Assembly (NCBI GenBank): GCA_013365365.1
Contig: JABVXU010000521.1
Coordinates: forward strand, 1 to 37,903
DNA length: 37,903 nt
Direction of reading: 5' to 3'
Origin: Cruorifilaria tuberocauda
Taxonomy: Eukaryota; Nematoda; Chromadorea; Rhabditida; Onchocercidae
In this document: in pieces, positions 1 to 17,592 of the stretch
Numbering within the stretch: the stretch's first letter is position 1
Layout: each line of letters opens with the position of its first letter
The notes under the pieces: model-generated
What the model was told of the DNA's origin: nothing
Databases searched by the model: none
What the model saw: the letters and a program-made list of their open reading frames with translations, nothing else
Program-made: the position numbers and the translations under genes

Positions 1-22
1 ATTATCCTTTCATTATATAACT

Positions 23-820
23 ATGAAGTCGTTTGGAGTTTCCGAAAAAATTTTTTTCAGAGAATTTTGTAAATCTCCGTCATTATCAAAAATAGCATTG
101 TCAAACCGACGTAGTGCTTTTTCACCGAAGCCACTCTCATGTACTCCAAAACGTAGCGATACTCTTCCGAATGATACTCACATGCAGGATACCAGTGTAT
201 ACCTTCTTTTTTCTTAATTGGCACTTCATAAATTTTTGTGATTATTAATTTTTTTAGTAGTTTTTCTAATGAAGATATTTTATTTGATATAATTTATTAT
301 TTTGTTTTTTCTTCCATTTATTTTTATTTGTAGAATTTTTAGCACAATTTTTGATTTTTATTATATGATTTGATATTGTCCTTTTTAATATGATCAATAA
401 TATTTCCTAAATTAAAGTATATGCTATTTGAATAATTTGGAATAAAACTAAAAAGGATAGATTATTAATTGATATAAAAAGAAAATTTTTGAAATATAAT
501 GCAATAAGAGTAGCAAAGATGTCTGATTTGTTAAATGTAAATATTACAAAATTTTTTGACCGAAGAATTATTTAATTAATAATAGAAAATTATTATTATA
601 TAGCAATTTCATTTTTCACATATTTCTTCTTTTGCAGAATTGTATATGTAATAGGCCAGCTAGTCATATCGTTTGTACCAGATGCGGGTTTGAACTTGTT
701 GGAAGACTTCAAAAAGTTTGTCCAAATCACCCAAAAAAATTGGCGCTAATGGATCATCGTGAATGTCCAAATAGACTATGCAAAAGTATTCATTTAATTG
801 AAGTATCACTTCAACATTAA
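23..820 (+). CDS. small Cys-rich protein, CG13380-like (possibly 5' partial)
   Basis: Two exons, 23-196 and 638-820, join in phase 0 (donor GTATAC at 197, acceptor TTTTGCAG ending at 637) and give about 118 residues. The second exon carries the recognisable part: a CxC, then CTRCG, then single Cys in a VCPNHP stretch and a final Cys pair near RECPNRLC, a spacing that suggests a zinc-binding knuckle. It resembles the uncharacterised animal family named after Drosophila CG13380, from memory of the family's Cys and 'LMD.RECP' pattern; no function is known to me. The first exon is basic and Ser-rich. The frame stays open to base 2, so the gene may begin before the window; ATG at 23 is only the first one visible. 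A poly(A) signal AATAAA overlaps the stop codon at 820-825 and another lies near 956. Confidence 0.6.
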
Positions 821-3076
821 ATAAAGCAGAGAAGCGAAGCGATAATCTGCATCACAGTATCTATCACAGAGATACGTGCATGTATGATATGATATGATGA
901 TACGATACGATGCTTGACAATTTTTTCTTGCGATATCGATTTGACGAATTTATCTAAATAAATTATTTTCATGTAATAAATTTATTTTGTATGAAGTACT
1001 ATTTCACTTCATACCATCCATTATTTCTTTTTTCAAATTTCATTGAAAGGTTGCTGTAGTTTGTTGATGTCTTAATCAGTAAAAATTAGAGGAATCAATA
1101 TTTGAAATGAATACTGAAATGATTTTTCATTACATCTTATTTTGAAATATGATATGCTTCCAAGCAAAACCGAAATTCCATCTACGCGGAAATAATATAT
1201 TTTATTAACGACGTGCTGTAACAATGGATCTGTTTGATGAATATTGTAACAACGTGGTTACCGTAATGCAAAGTTCTTAATGTCAATATGTTATTAAATT
1301 TCCTTTACTATACTAATTTAATTTTCGAAATCAGTTCATTGTTATTTCATTCAAATGTTTCTTGAAGTTCTTAACAAATATGTAAAGTTGTGATATAATA
1401 GTGTTTGACTAAATTTAATTTTTAAATGGTTGGAATAGAACCATTCTGCTGGAAAATTTTTGGTACAGAATACTATTTCTGCTACTTAAAATTAAATTCA
1501 TCTGCTTGGAAGTTAGTGGAATATTTTAATTACTGAAAAGTTATTTTCCAAAAGCTAAAAAATTTTTCGGTAGGAGCGATTAAAATTTTTAACGATGACT
1601 ATTCATCGTTTGTTTGTTTAAAAATGCTATTTGTCGCATTTTATTCGCTATATTTTATATTTGTGCTTTTTGCCATAAATTTATATATTATTATTATTAC
1701 CATTATTACTTACATTTGTTACTATCATTATTACTTATCTTCATGATATTAGCTTTCATCATGTTACTGTTGTTATTATGATGTTATTATGACATGTTAT
1801 TATGATTAATTGTAACTGTTCATTATTATTGCTATGGCAGTTAAAATTCTAATAATAACTATTATCATTGTTATTATAATAATAATTATTATTCATACAT
1901 TTAAGGAAAAAAAGAGGGAAATCACAATGCAAATATCGCTTGGATGCTAAAATTGTATATTTGCTGAGCTGTACTTATGTGTATTTATTGTTACTTTATT
2001 ATTCATTTTTCATGGTTATTAGTTTCACTTTAATCAAATAATTATCAATTTAAAACAAACTTTTCATTTTTTCAATGTACAATTTACTTCGTGTTCTATT
2101 CGCTTGCATAAGCAATAATAATTTAAAATGTTGCGAATATTTTATTTGGAAAATGGGAAGATATTTAAACGTAAATAGATAAGTCCGCTGGTGTGACACA
2201 TGATATAAGTTATGTTAATTTAGAGTGGATAATATACGAGATAAGTGTTCTAAAATATCTCATAATATCTCAGTTAGCATTTTTTTTCCTTCAATTCCTT
2301 CAAGGGCGGACAGATGGACCTTTCATTCTTTACATGATATAATTATCAATTTAATATTGCAAAATTATCAGTACTGCATTTATTTTTACGAAGATTCTAG
2401 GATTATTTAATTTGCTAATAATTCTAGGATTGTTTAATAATAATTATTAAATAGGAATTTCTTCACTGTTAATTAAAGTGTTTATTTCTAATTAGAAAGC
2501 AAATAAACTACCAAAGAATGATTACTGAAAATTTCAAAAATAATTTCGGACCTCAAGACTTTAGTAGATATAATGCATCTACGGAGTAAATTAAGGTAGA
2601 ATTTTAGTTGAATTGAAGCGAACACGTGAGATCGAATGTTTCATAGCGGCCAAGCTAGGTTTTTGGTTAAATTGGAAATGGAGTGCGGGGTTCGAGTAGA
2701 TGCGGGAAGTGGGAAGTGAGGGTAGTAGCTTTAAGCTTCTCTCTCGTCCTAAATTAATGATTTCGGGAAATAACTGTGCTTAGTGTGAAAATAACTTTGA
2801 ATCCCAATATTTCATACAATTAACGTGCATTCGATGTATGTAACTGTATTCGATATATTAAAATTTAAATCCGCCTTACTATATCTATCTTATAATTAGC
2901 TAAGTCAAACTAATGAAGCTAATTTCAATTAATCTTTTGTTTACTAATTTAAATTACTTGTAGTGCGTTTGAAATATACTTGAAAGAGAGGAGATTTGCA
3001 AGCAAAGGAAATTTTTGCATTTGATTGTGTTGAAATATTCCTCATCATTATCAGCGCTTCATTATTATCATTAAGG
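821..3076. other. AT-rich intergenic region
   Basis: No exon could be supported on either strand. It holds a small ATGAT/ACGAT-type simple repeat at about 875-912, and a long run of imperfect ATT/TTA trinucleotides at about 1680-1890. A GC-richer patch at about 2625-2750 contains a CACGTG E-box-like hexamer near 2622 and purine-rich GGGAAGTGGGAAGTGAGGG-like sequence; it could be part of the promoter of the downstream PIG-T gene, but that is only inferred from position. Confidence 0.5.
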
Positions 3077-6000
3077 ATGTGGATTATTTTTAATGGCTTT
3101 ATGATTTCCTTCGCGTATTTATTGGTAGTATCATATGGTGGCATGGATTTAAGGACACTGAAGGGAAAGGATAGATATGCGGAGGAATTGGTTATTAAAA
3201 GATTAGAAAGTGGGCATCTGTTAGTACAGTTTCGATTTGTCATTACATCTGATGCTAAATCAGGTGTGTTTCTTTTATGCTTTAATACTAATTACTTAAT
3301 GAACAAATTGATAATAGTTGAATAGTTGGATAAATGGTTGGATAATTGATAAACAAATTGGAACAAATTAATTAATCCTTCAAAAACGTTTTTAAATTTT
3401 CTACTGAAGTTAAAGTTAAATAAGTATTAAAATGTTAAATTGAATAGAGTAATTTCTGAAAAATGATGCAGGATTGGATTATGTTCTTTTTCCACGCATT
3501 GTTAGCGAAGTAGTAACGAAACACCACATCCAAGAGTTTCATCTATCACTTACGCAGGGTACTATTTGCATTTTTACGCTTCAAAATGGAATAAGCAAAA
3601 GTTTCGTGATAGGTGATAATTGTCAGTTAATATTTACTGAACAATTAAAATTAGTCTTTCATTGATCAACTTTTATTTATTCATGCGCTGATCGATAAGT
3701 TTGTTGGCTGATGAAGTTGATAAATAACTGGAATGAGACAGGATACAATACAAAAATTTATCAATTTTGCATTTAAGGTTTTTGGAGATTAAACGAATGG
3801 GGAGTACAACCTCAACCATCTTCACCGAGTGGTGCGCAATTATATGCTTGGATTAATGGAAATGGAACAAGGTAAATTGTTTTTTCGTGAGAAACATTAT
3901 AGCAATAAAAAATTGGATTGTATTGAAAATAAAACCGAGATTAAAACCCTGGTAGCAGGACAAATATTTCATTTAGAACATTTTGTTATTCAGTGAATTG
4001 ATTGATGAAAGGTGGTCAAGTTTTGTTAATTCGATGAATGGTATTTTTTGTACATCTCTTCTTGATATCTTACCTACTTATACAGCTGCACCGCAGCTTT
4101 CATTTTCGCAGATGGGTTATGTGCATCCAAAAAGTTCATCGCAAATAAGGTAATGTGATATCTTATAAGTTGGTTTTTTTCTCTTCATTTATTTACAAAT
4201 TTCGTTCTGTCGTAGTAAATATCTGTATCGGAAACTTGTAGTATCGATATTTGAACAATGATGTGAATATAAGAGTATGTTGAAGTAATAGTTTAGAGAG
4301 CTGGTTTTCTCATGGCACAATGTTTTGTTTTTCTTCTTGTCACTATTGGTAGCATGTTTCATTTCCTCGTTATATTATTTAACTTTTCGGTACGGTACTT
4401 TGGCTAGTGAAACAATTTGTACGGAAAATTTTACACCGTGGAGAAAATTACTTCCTTGTAAGCAGGTATGCTTTTATTTTTTGACCCAGTTTCTTGAATG
4501 TGTCTCATAGATTTATGGAGTTACTTTATGTGAATCGACGATTAAAAAATCTTAACGTATTGTTTAAAATGGTTTCTTTTTTGGTATTATTTTTAATTCA
4601 TTCAGACTGGTTTATCCACATTACTGAATCCTATTAAGATGTATGAATCAGTTTTTCATTCGGCGTCCGTACATTTCCTCCGTGTTTGTGAGGTTTGTGT
4701 TTTTTCTTCTACCAATCAAATTCAAATTTTTAATGAAAATAAATTACATTCAAAACGATTATTTGTTAAATAATAAATTAAACTCCCCCTTTATATAGGA
4801 TAAGTTTTCAGGATGGAACGGTTAATTGTGGGACACGGCGAAGACTAGAGCTTAGTTTAAATTTCGTATCAGAATTGGATTTGAAATCCAGAAATTTAGG
4901 TAGTTTAGTTTCCTTTGATTTTCTTTTTTAGAACTTTTATAAATTGCATAATAGTTCCATCCTTTATGATGTTTTTAAGACTGGAGTTTTCGACATATAT
5001 TTGGTAGGCGAGTCGATCAAAAGTGTATAATAGCAGATAGGGACATTGTTTTGTTCGAGGTGGATCGAAAGGTAGTTTTACATTATTTGAAATTTTTGTT
5101 ATTTATTCATCTTCTTTCTTATATCTAAAACATTTTTTGTTAAGGATTTGAAAAAAAAATCCTGCTTACTTAAAATTATCTTTGTTTTCTTTCAGGTTAT
5201 AACAGTAAACAACGAACAGCGAAAAATAGGTGGTCGTATTTACTCGCTATACAATATTTCCGCTTATCCACATCATGCATTCCCGATTGATTTAAGTGGG
5301 AAATATGAAAGTCGTTTGAAATTGCCAATCGATAATAGTCCTACCTTGGTTACGTTCGTATTTGAATTTAAAAAACATCTTGTTTTTCTTTCCGTGTTAT
5401 TTTCCGTTTTTCTGTAGTTTTAATCTTTTGATATAGTGTTAAACTTCACTTAAAGAAAGTTATTATTTGGATATTGGCATACATATGATAGCATCTAATT
5501 TTCACACCCTCAGATCTAATTTATACTAAGATTTGTAATTTTCCAAACATAGCTATCTATATTCTGCTGTCTTTTGGCGTGAAGCAAATTGCTATTTTTT
5601 AGGATTCGAACTTACGTTTCTGGTACAGACCAACAATCGGGACGTCTGATTAGTATTTTGAGGAATGGGCAGCATACATCACAATGTGTTACTTATACTC
5701 ATGTGGTGCCATGGTTCATAAAAATATATTATCACACAATTCGTTTTATTTGCCATCCTTTAGACATTGAGGAGGTAACTCACCAACAGATTTTAATAGT
5801 AAGTATATATCTGAAAAATTATTAAACAAGCACATGTAAGAAAATTTTAATAAACATCAAGTCTTGAACAAAAAATTTCGAACATGGAAAATTTCAACAA
5901 ACATTTCATATGTTCTTAGCTTTTCGAATGATGTTGTTTCGTAAAATTTTTTAGATTTTTATATTTTTAAGGAACAATTCTTAGGAGGAAAAGTGAACAG

Positions 6001-7178
6001 AAAGGTCTTCGTGCCTGCAAAAGATCGCCAACGACCATTCCTTCTGGAATGGAATGTCACTCTTCCAGAAAATTCATTTTGCGAGATATCTTTTGAGTTC
6101 GATAAAGCTTTCTTGAGGTTTGTTTATTATTACCATTAGAGATTAAAAAAAACAATCACTACACTTGTAGAAGTAACGGGAAAATTTTACTTTCTAAGAG
6201 CAAAAATTAACAAACTGTTTAAAAACGTGATCATTAGTTGATTTTTCATTGTCAGTATCATTTTTCTGTAACATATTTGCTTACTGTCCCTAGAGATAAC
6301 GATGGAATTCGTTTCAAAACTGTAAGTCAAATTATTCGTATCCTAGATAGATTTAAAACTGACTTTTATTTCATTTGATGTAAAATATGAAACTGGACAG
6401 ACTGAAATATAAATTTCAGTGCGCTACACTGTGTGATTTAAGAGTAAGAGTTTTCAAAAGAAGAAGAAACGTTGGAAAAAGTGGAATTCTTATTTCTTGT
6501 GCAAATCCCGAAATAATATTGTGACTAGATTGATTTCTGAGCGCTAATATTTTTTTTCAGAGTGAATGAATATCCGCCAGATGCTAGCCATGGTTTTTAC
6601 ATTCCAGCACCTGTCATAACTTTTAGTGCCGATGATGAATTGTGGGAAAAAAATCGAACTGACCTCGGTCATTCACTCACTACTACGTATGACGAGTAAG
6701 TATCAAATTTAGTACTGTAGTTTTATGATACAGACCATCTTACTTATATCACATTTATAGGATATTAGGTGCAAGAAGTTCGCGCATAATAACAATGCAT
6801 GGCGAGGTGCTGCTTGTTTTGCTACCAGTACCGGATTTTAGCATGCCATTCAATGTAATTTGCCTTGTTTGTACAGTAATTGCTATGCTTTTTGGACCGG
6901 TGCATACTTTGACCACAAAAATGTTAGTCCTTCATTATTGTTTCCGTAATACTGTAAATTTTTCATACTTTACTTGCAACTTTGTAGAGTTGCATCCTAA
7001 ATGCATTATTAAGTTTGAGTTTTGTTTCAGGATGATACCTCTCTCAGAGGAAGATAAAGGTTTAGCCCCACTTCCACCGCTCCGGCGACTTCTGCTATAT
7101 ATTTATGAATTTATTGTTCGACGATTGGTCCCAATATTCGTAAGGCAGTCTATCATTAAAAAGGAAAAAATTTCATAA
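3077..7178 (+). CDS. pigt: GPI transamidase subunit PIG-T (GPI16 homologue)
   Basis: PIG-T is the ER-lumenal subunit of the GPI transamidase complex that swaps a C-terminal peptide for a GPI anchor. Exons: 3077-3263, 3472-3558, 3778-3871, 3994-4149, 4297-4465, 4606-4692, 4812-4899, 4980-5071, 5196-5353, 5603-5798, 5972-6117, 6561-6695, 6761-6922, 7031-7178; the sum keeps frame and gives 634 residues against about 580 in human. The start is set at an ATG opening a hydrophobic signal sequence. Family marks seen: FHLSLTQG then FWRLNEWG, CTENFTPWRKLLPC, RTYVSG, VPWFIKIYYHT, and PVPDFSMPFNVICL leading into the C-terminal membrane helix, followed by a basic tail. The exon 4/5 link is uncertain: acceptor 4296 inserts about 19 hydrophobic residues, whereas donor 4115 with acceptor 4352 also keeps frame (604 residues) and fits the family length better. 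Confidence 0.95.
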
Positions 7179-8642
7179 TTGAAAATATCAATTTTTACAC
7201 TTTAGCAGACTTTAATTTTACTTCGTGGTCTTGTTTTATTTGTATCTTCAACGACAAATGAATCATTTCACTTATTAGAATGATATTTTTATTCTTAATA
7301 ATTTTATAAGCTAATGACTCAATAACTTTGTCCTTAATCCATAGCCAGTATATCATTATTATGAAATAATACATTTAATTCGCTATCAGTGTTTCATGTT
7401 TTGGCTAGAAAGATCCAATAATATATTTTGTATTGAAAAATTTTGTATTGTTAATCTGTTGAAATTTCGTGGTGTATTCCATATTATGTTTCATGTTTCA
7501 TTAGTTATGCAGATTTACATAAGTTAGTTTTACTGTTATTTGAAGGCAGAACTGTTAAAAGATTCTTTTTTATTCATTTCTCTTCGTTTAAACCGATTAG
7601 AAAATATTTTTTAAACCTATTCGAAATTTTGTTGTTGGCTAATGCATATAAATACTTTAATGTTTGCATTTCTTGTTTGCTTTGCTGAATTTCTCAAGCA
7701 GATTAATATCTCATTTGAGATTGATGAATTGTTTTCATTCTATTCGTACAAACAACTTGAATTTTTTCTTGGTGGTGCGAATTTTCGAAGTTGATGCATA
7801 ATTTAAAAATTCCCACCGAAGAAAAGTAAAATATCTATTAGAGATAGGTCAAATGATTCATTTTATATTTAGTTGCTTGAGCAGCTTCACTGTTATCAAC
7901 GATCGAATTGGTGGTTGTCGATTCCGATGAAAAATTTGATGTAAAATTTTTTCAAAAGTATTAAAAGCGTTTTCTAGCTAGTAGCGGTATATCCCACATT
8001 ATTTGTTTTCATAGCATGGCAATATGACAAGCTTTGTCAAAAATGGTATGTTTTTTAAATGTATTCGATTTAGATCGTATCGAAAAGTGACTTTCTTTTT
8101 CGTATGCATTTCAAGGTATCTTATGCAAAGATTGCAAGAATATTTTCTACTTAAATTTGAAAATCCAAAATAAATTTCAAAACTTTGTTTCCCAAATGAC
8201 ATTTCGAAAAATTCAGAACAGAAAATATGAATCAGTTTGCAGTATCCAGATTTTTGCATAAAGTCACAAAACGCTGAAGACAAAAATGAAAAAATAAAAA
8301 GAAGCAGGAATATGAACTACTTATGACATTAATTAGTTAAATATTTTCTTGGGACAGGAGGAAGGAACAATTTTACACTCATTTTTATAGAAAAAACAAG
8401 AAAAAAAATCATATATCTTAGAAAATTTGATTATTGCAAGGAATGTAGATAGCTGATGGAGTTTCATTTTTTTTTGCGTCATTTCCATGCTAAGCGATAT
8501 ATTTCACAGCTCAGATTCACTTCCAGTTGTCTTTTATTTATAGATGTTCTTATTTTTCTATGCCTTTCATTTTGATTCGAGTTGGACATCTCGAGATTAA
8601 ATAGTATAAAAATTAAAAGAATTTTGACATTCATTGTTTTAG
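7179..8642. other. AT-rich intergenic region between PIG-T and the RecQ helicase
   Basis: No exon is supported. The stretch is uniformly AT-rich with short open frames that lack splice logic or family resemblance. The missing first exon of the downstream helicase probably lies at its right end. One candidate, ATG at about 8543 running to a GTTGGA donor near 8580, would join in frame but would leave an intron of only about 60 bases, so it is not called. Confidence 0.5.
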
Positions 8643-14020
<5,378 letters not shown>

Positions 14021-14562
14021 CAGTATCAGGAACTGTGTTGAGTGGAGTATTTTTTAGTTCTCTCTTTATTAATGCTTTTTGTTATCTTCATTCTTTTCAA
14101 GATTATTCTTTTGGACATTTTGAATCCTTCTGCACTCCCTCTGTTTCTCTGAAACTTTTTCCTGCTTTAATATATATTCTGTCCCATTATAAATGTAAAG
14201 AGAATAGTTCCAGATAAAAATTCCACTTTTTTTGTACTTATTTACGAGGCATTACTGGAACAACGAAATAAATCTATATAAACATCATTACTACTCGCCT
14301 TTTAAATGGCTTTTACACTTCCTTCAAAAATTGAATTTTTGAAGTTTATCTAGAACTTGATATATTACCCCAGCAGCTACACTGTTCATGAATAGGATAG
14401 TCACATCAAATACTGAAACGTAAGAGGCGGTACTGAGCATTGATATGACTGGTATTTAAACAGTGAATGATGAGAAGTTTATGAAATGATACAATTAATC
14501 ACAGAAAATGTTGAATTTTAATCAAATATACAGAATGATCGTAAAATGTAATCATACTATGA
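14021..14562. other. intergenic region between convergent genes
   Basis: This holds the 3' flanks of the helicase (+) and the phosphatase (-). An AATAAA at about 14265 could serve the helicase. No exon or RNA gene was seen; the + strand frame at 14014-14217 is AT-rich noise with no splice logic. Confidence 0.5.
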
Positions 14563-17500
14563 TCAGCATCCATTAATTGTTGCTGCTTGTGCCTCTTCAT
14601 CTTTACCATTTTGCGCTTCAGTAGAACTGGGGAATATTGGTCGAAATACCGTGAAGTGGCATTTAAACTAGAATTCGAATATTTATACATCAAATGTTAA
14701 AAAAACAGTTTTAAACAATATTTCAAGGAGTTGCTTCACTACGAATGTAAGAATAGGTGAGCAGTTGTAGATTAATTTATAAAACAAGTTTTTCGGATAT
14801 AAGTTAATTTATTAGAAGCACCTTCCGTGAAATATGCAAAACGCATGAATCATTTTTCATATTTAAGTAATTTGGAGCTGAAAATATTGTTACCAAGCGT
14901 CCACCAGCAAAATATTTGTATCCTCCTCTGAACATCTAAAATTTCAAACTGCGGTGATTTTGCAATAATCATTTAAACTTTTAGCTATTGTAATGATTAT
15001 TTTAGTTATAGTAAGCAAACAGAAGCTATCTCTGATATATATATATATATATATATATGATACATATACGTCTCTAAAATATATAAATAATAGGTACCAT
15101 GATTTTAAGTAAATCCAAAAATTAAGAATTTTTCAGTGAAAACTTTGAAACTAAAAAGTATTTGATTTGATGGAACAGAAAAATTCTCAACTATTATCCA
15201 AAATGTAAAATAAAATTCAAAATCTAAACAAGCAATCGAATAACTAACATCTGCTGTAAGTTGATGTCCCCGAACGATTAAATCGATATTGTTCGTTTCG
15301 CAAAATTCCTTGATTACTTTACTACTAAATGTAAATGATATACCACGTGCGCTAAGTGCCCAACCTGGATATCGATCATCTGGATCAGACCATAACGTAT
15401 CACACATTAATCCGTATGGTGGTACAATACTGGGACGAGGGATCTGTAATGTTAAAAATAAAATATCCTAAATCTTATTACTCATTATCTAAAAATATCG
15501 CCTTAGTTTGACTTCTATCCTACCTGTCATAAACTTTCAATTTTTGACACAATGTCAAATACTTTTCATTTCTTCATTTTTTACTCATCGATAAATTGAG
15601 TTTTAGCTAAAAAATAAATTTTTATACGTTTTCAAGCATTGAAATATCATTCAGATGTGGTGATAAGCCACCATGCATACACAATACTCGATCACCGACA
15701 ATAGCTGATAGAGGCATCATATTGAATACCATCATGTATATATGCCATAACTAAAATGAATAACTATTACAACTCGCTATATCTATAATTGATATCACCG
15801 ATAATTATTATCAGTAATGATAAGAGATATCAGTTTTATTAATAAATCAACAAGCACTGTCAAATCGCATTGATAAATATTAACAATCATCTGCTGTTAT
15901 TGTTATTTAGAATAATTATAATTACAATGATAATAATATTTATTATTACTTATTATAATTATGAGTCAAATTGCAAGATTATTTTTAATCTGATATAATT
16001 TAGAAAAAATTTATTACCAATTCTCCCTCGTCATTTGGAAATCGAGCGGTACATTCATCGTAAAATCCATAGATTAAGGTTGTATTAGCATCTTCATGAT
16101 TTCCTCGCAACATATACACGCGTGTTGGATATTTTATTTTAAAACACATTAACATCGTTACTGTTTCAATACCCTAAAATAGTAAGGCATATTATTTATT
16201 TAAATTTAGGAAAAACGTGTGACTTATGTATTTGTTGCTTTTTATAAGTCCACTCTTTTTAGAATTCAATAATGAAATTTGGAATTTTAGAAGTAATGAT
16301 AACAGTTTTGATAAATAAAAGTAGGGAATCACGAATCAAATTCGTCTGTTTGTGAAATATTTGAAAAATAATTAAATGATTAATACAAAGAAAATATTAA
16401 CGCTTATTAGAAGAAATTAGAAGAAAGCTAATAGGTATGATTAATAATTATGTATAACCTGAGATCCACGATCAACATAATCACCAAGAAAAAGATAAGT
16501 TTGTGATGACGGATTGCCACATGTGCTCAAAATGCATCGAACATCTCGGAATTGTCCGTGAGTATCAGCGCATATTGTTATTGGAAGCATTTCACTATAA
16601 ATTGATAAATTTTCACAGATATTTGCAGCATATCTTATCCTCTTTCACTAAATAAAAACATAAATTAACAATAATAGAAATGATATGATAAGATAACGTT
16701 ATAACGACGATAAAAAGGTTATAAATTGTGGGAATACAACAAAAATCAAGGAAAGCAATTAATTTTCTCTTCTGTAAAGAAAAGAAATGTAAAACAAAAA
16801 CTGATGCAATACATTCCGATTCGAAGCAACGATTTCTGTTTTGCGAATGAATTTATAGCAAGATCGCATAACTGTCGCAGTTCATCAAATTTCAAATCCA
16901 CAGCATGAATTGGTGCTGGCCCTAATGTTCCTCTATAATTTATTCCTTAACTAATTTACTTAAGGAATAAATTAGGAATTGACACATCTATCAAAATTAA
17001 TAATATATCTAAAAACTTAAGATATAATGCCAGATTTATCAATTAAGTTTATTCAAAATATCAAAAATTCACCAGCTGATAATTTTTTCCGGTATAATAC
17101 TCAAACATGCAGAATTTTCAGCAAGCATTCAACGCATAAAAAATTTTAAACTGCAAAATGTTCTACAGAACGTTGGAATTTTTTTTACTTTACAAACTTA
17201 GATATTTAAAATCGGTGATAATCTGATTTCAAATTTTAACTGATTAATGAATCAAATACTAACTTTTTTCCAGCAATTTTCTCATTATTGGTATTGTTGA
17301 CATTTATATCAGTTTGCAGTTGAGCACGCATAAATCGATCTAGTAAATCGTTTACCAAAGGATGATTATAAATTACAGCAGGTATTTCATCCTCTGAATC
17401 ATCATCATCATCATCATCATCTTCTGAACTCAAGGAATCGCTACTTTCCTCTGAAGCTGCAGCAGCTAGTTCATCATCTGAATCCTCATCTATCTTCGAA

Positions 17501-17574
17501 TTTTTTGAGTTGGGACTTTCCGATGAAGATTGAGGTATTTGATGTTTCCTTGATCGTAATTGGCCATGACCCAT
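14563..17574 (-). CDS. divergent PP1-like Ser/Thr protein phosphatase
   Basis: Metallophosphatase of the PPP family, related to PP1, that removes phosphate from Ser/Thr. Eight exons, read from high to low: 17264-17574, 16813-16932, 16459-16594, 16018-16173, 15628-15750, 15249-15443, 14822-14935, 14563-14667; all phases match, giving 419 residues. Residues 1-103 are a Ser/Asp/Glu-rich extension with eight Asp in a row. The catalytic core follows: CADTHGQF (about 152), GDYVDRG (about 182), LRGNHE (about 212), CMHGGLSP (about 266), LWSDPDD, VRGHQ (about 340), FSAPNY (about 368) and a C-terminal strand KCHFTVFRP, then a tail without the PP1 RVxF-binding hints I could judge. All metal ligands are present, but the usual CGD.HG Gly is Ala and the Cys after SAPNY is Leu. 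Nematodes carry many such divergent PP1-like genes, often sperm-expressed; that role is inference here. The last splice uses donor GTGCTT; without it the protein stops six residues later at 14804. Confidence 0.93.
15035..15058. repeat. (AT)12 microsatellite
   Basis: A perfect run of 12 AT dinucleotides in the intron between phosphatase exons 6 and 7. No function is suggested; it could be a length-variable marker. Confidence 0.9.
17398..17421 (-). repeat. (GAT)8 trinucleotide repeat coding an Asp run
   Basis: Eight uninterrupted ATC units on the + strand (GAT on the coding strand) encode eight consecutive Asp residues in the acidic N-terminal extension of the phosphatase. Pure codon use suggests recent slippage. 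Confidence 0.9.
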
Positions 17575-17592
17575 TTGCGAGATCTAAATTAT
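17575..17592 (-). promoter_or_regulatory. likely spliced-leader acceptor of the phosphatase gene
   Basis: On the minus strand AAATAATTTAG ends (AG at 17585-17584) nine bases before the start ATG. A strong acceptor with no upstream donor so close to the ATG is typical of nematode SL trans-splicing. It also supports the choice of start. Confidence 0.55.

Noticed and set aside
1680..1890. Long ATT/TTA-rich tract as a possible satellite or CRISPR-like array
   Set aside because: Units are irregular without a fixed spacer; simple AT-rich slippage in a eukaryotic genome.
14804..14821. Stop codon ending the phosphatase right after CVLHISRK
   Set aside because: Splicing at the GTGCTT donor to an exon at 14667-14563 restores the family's C-terminal strand (KCHFTVFRP), so the early stop is intronic.
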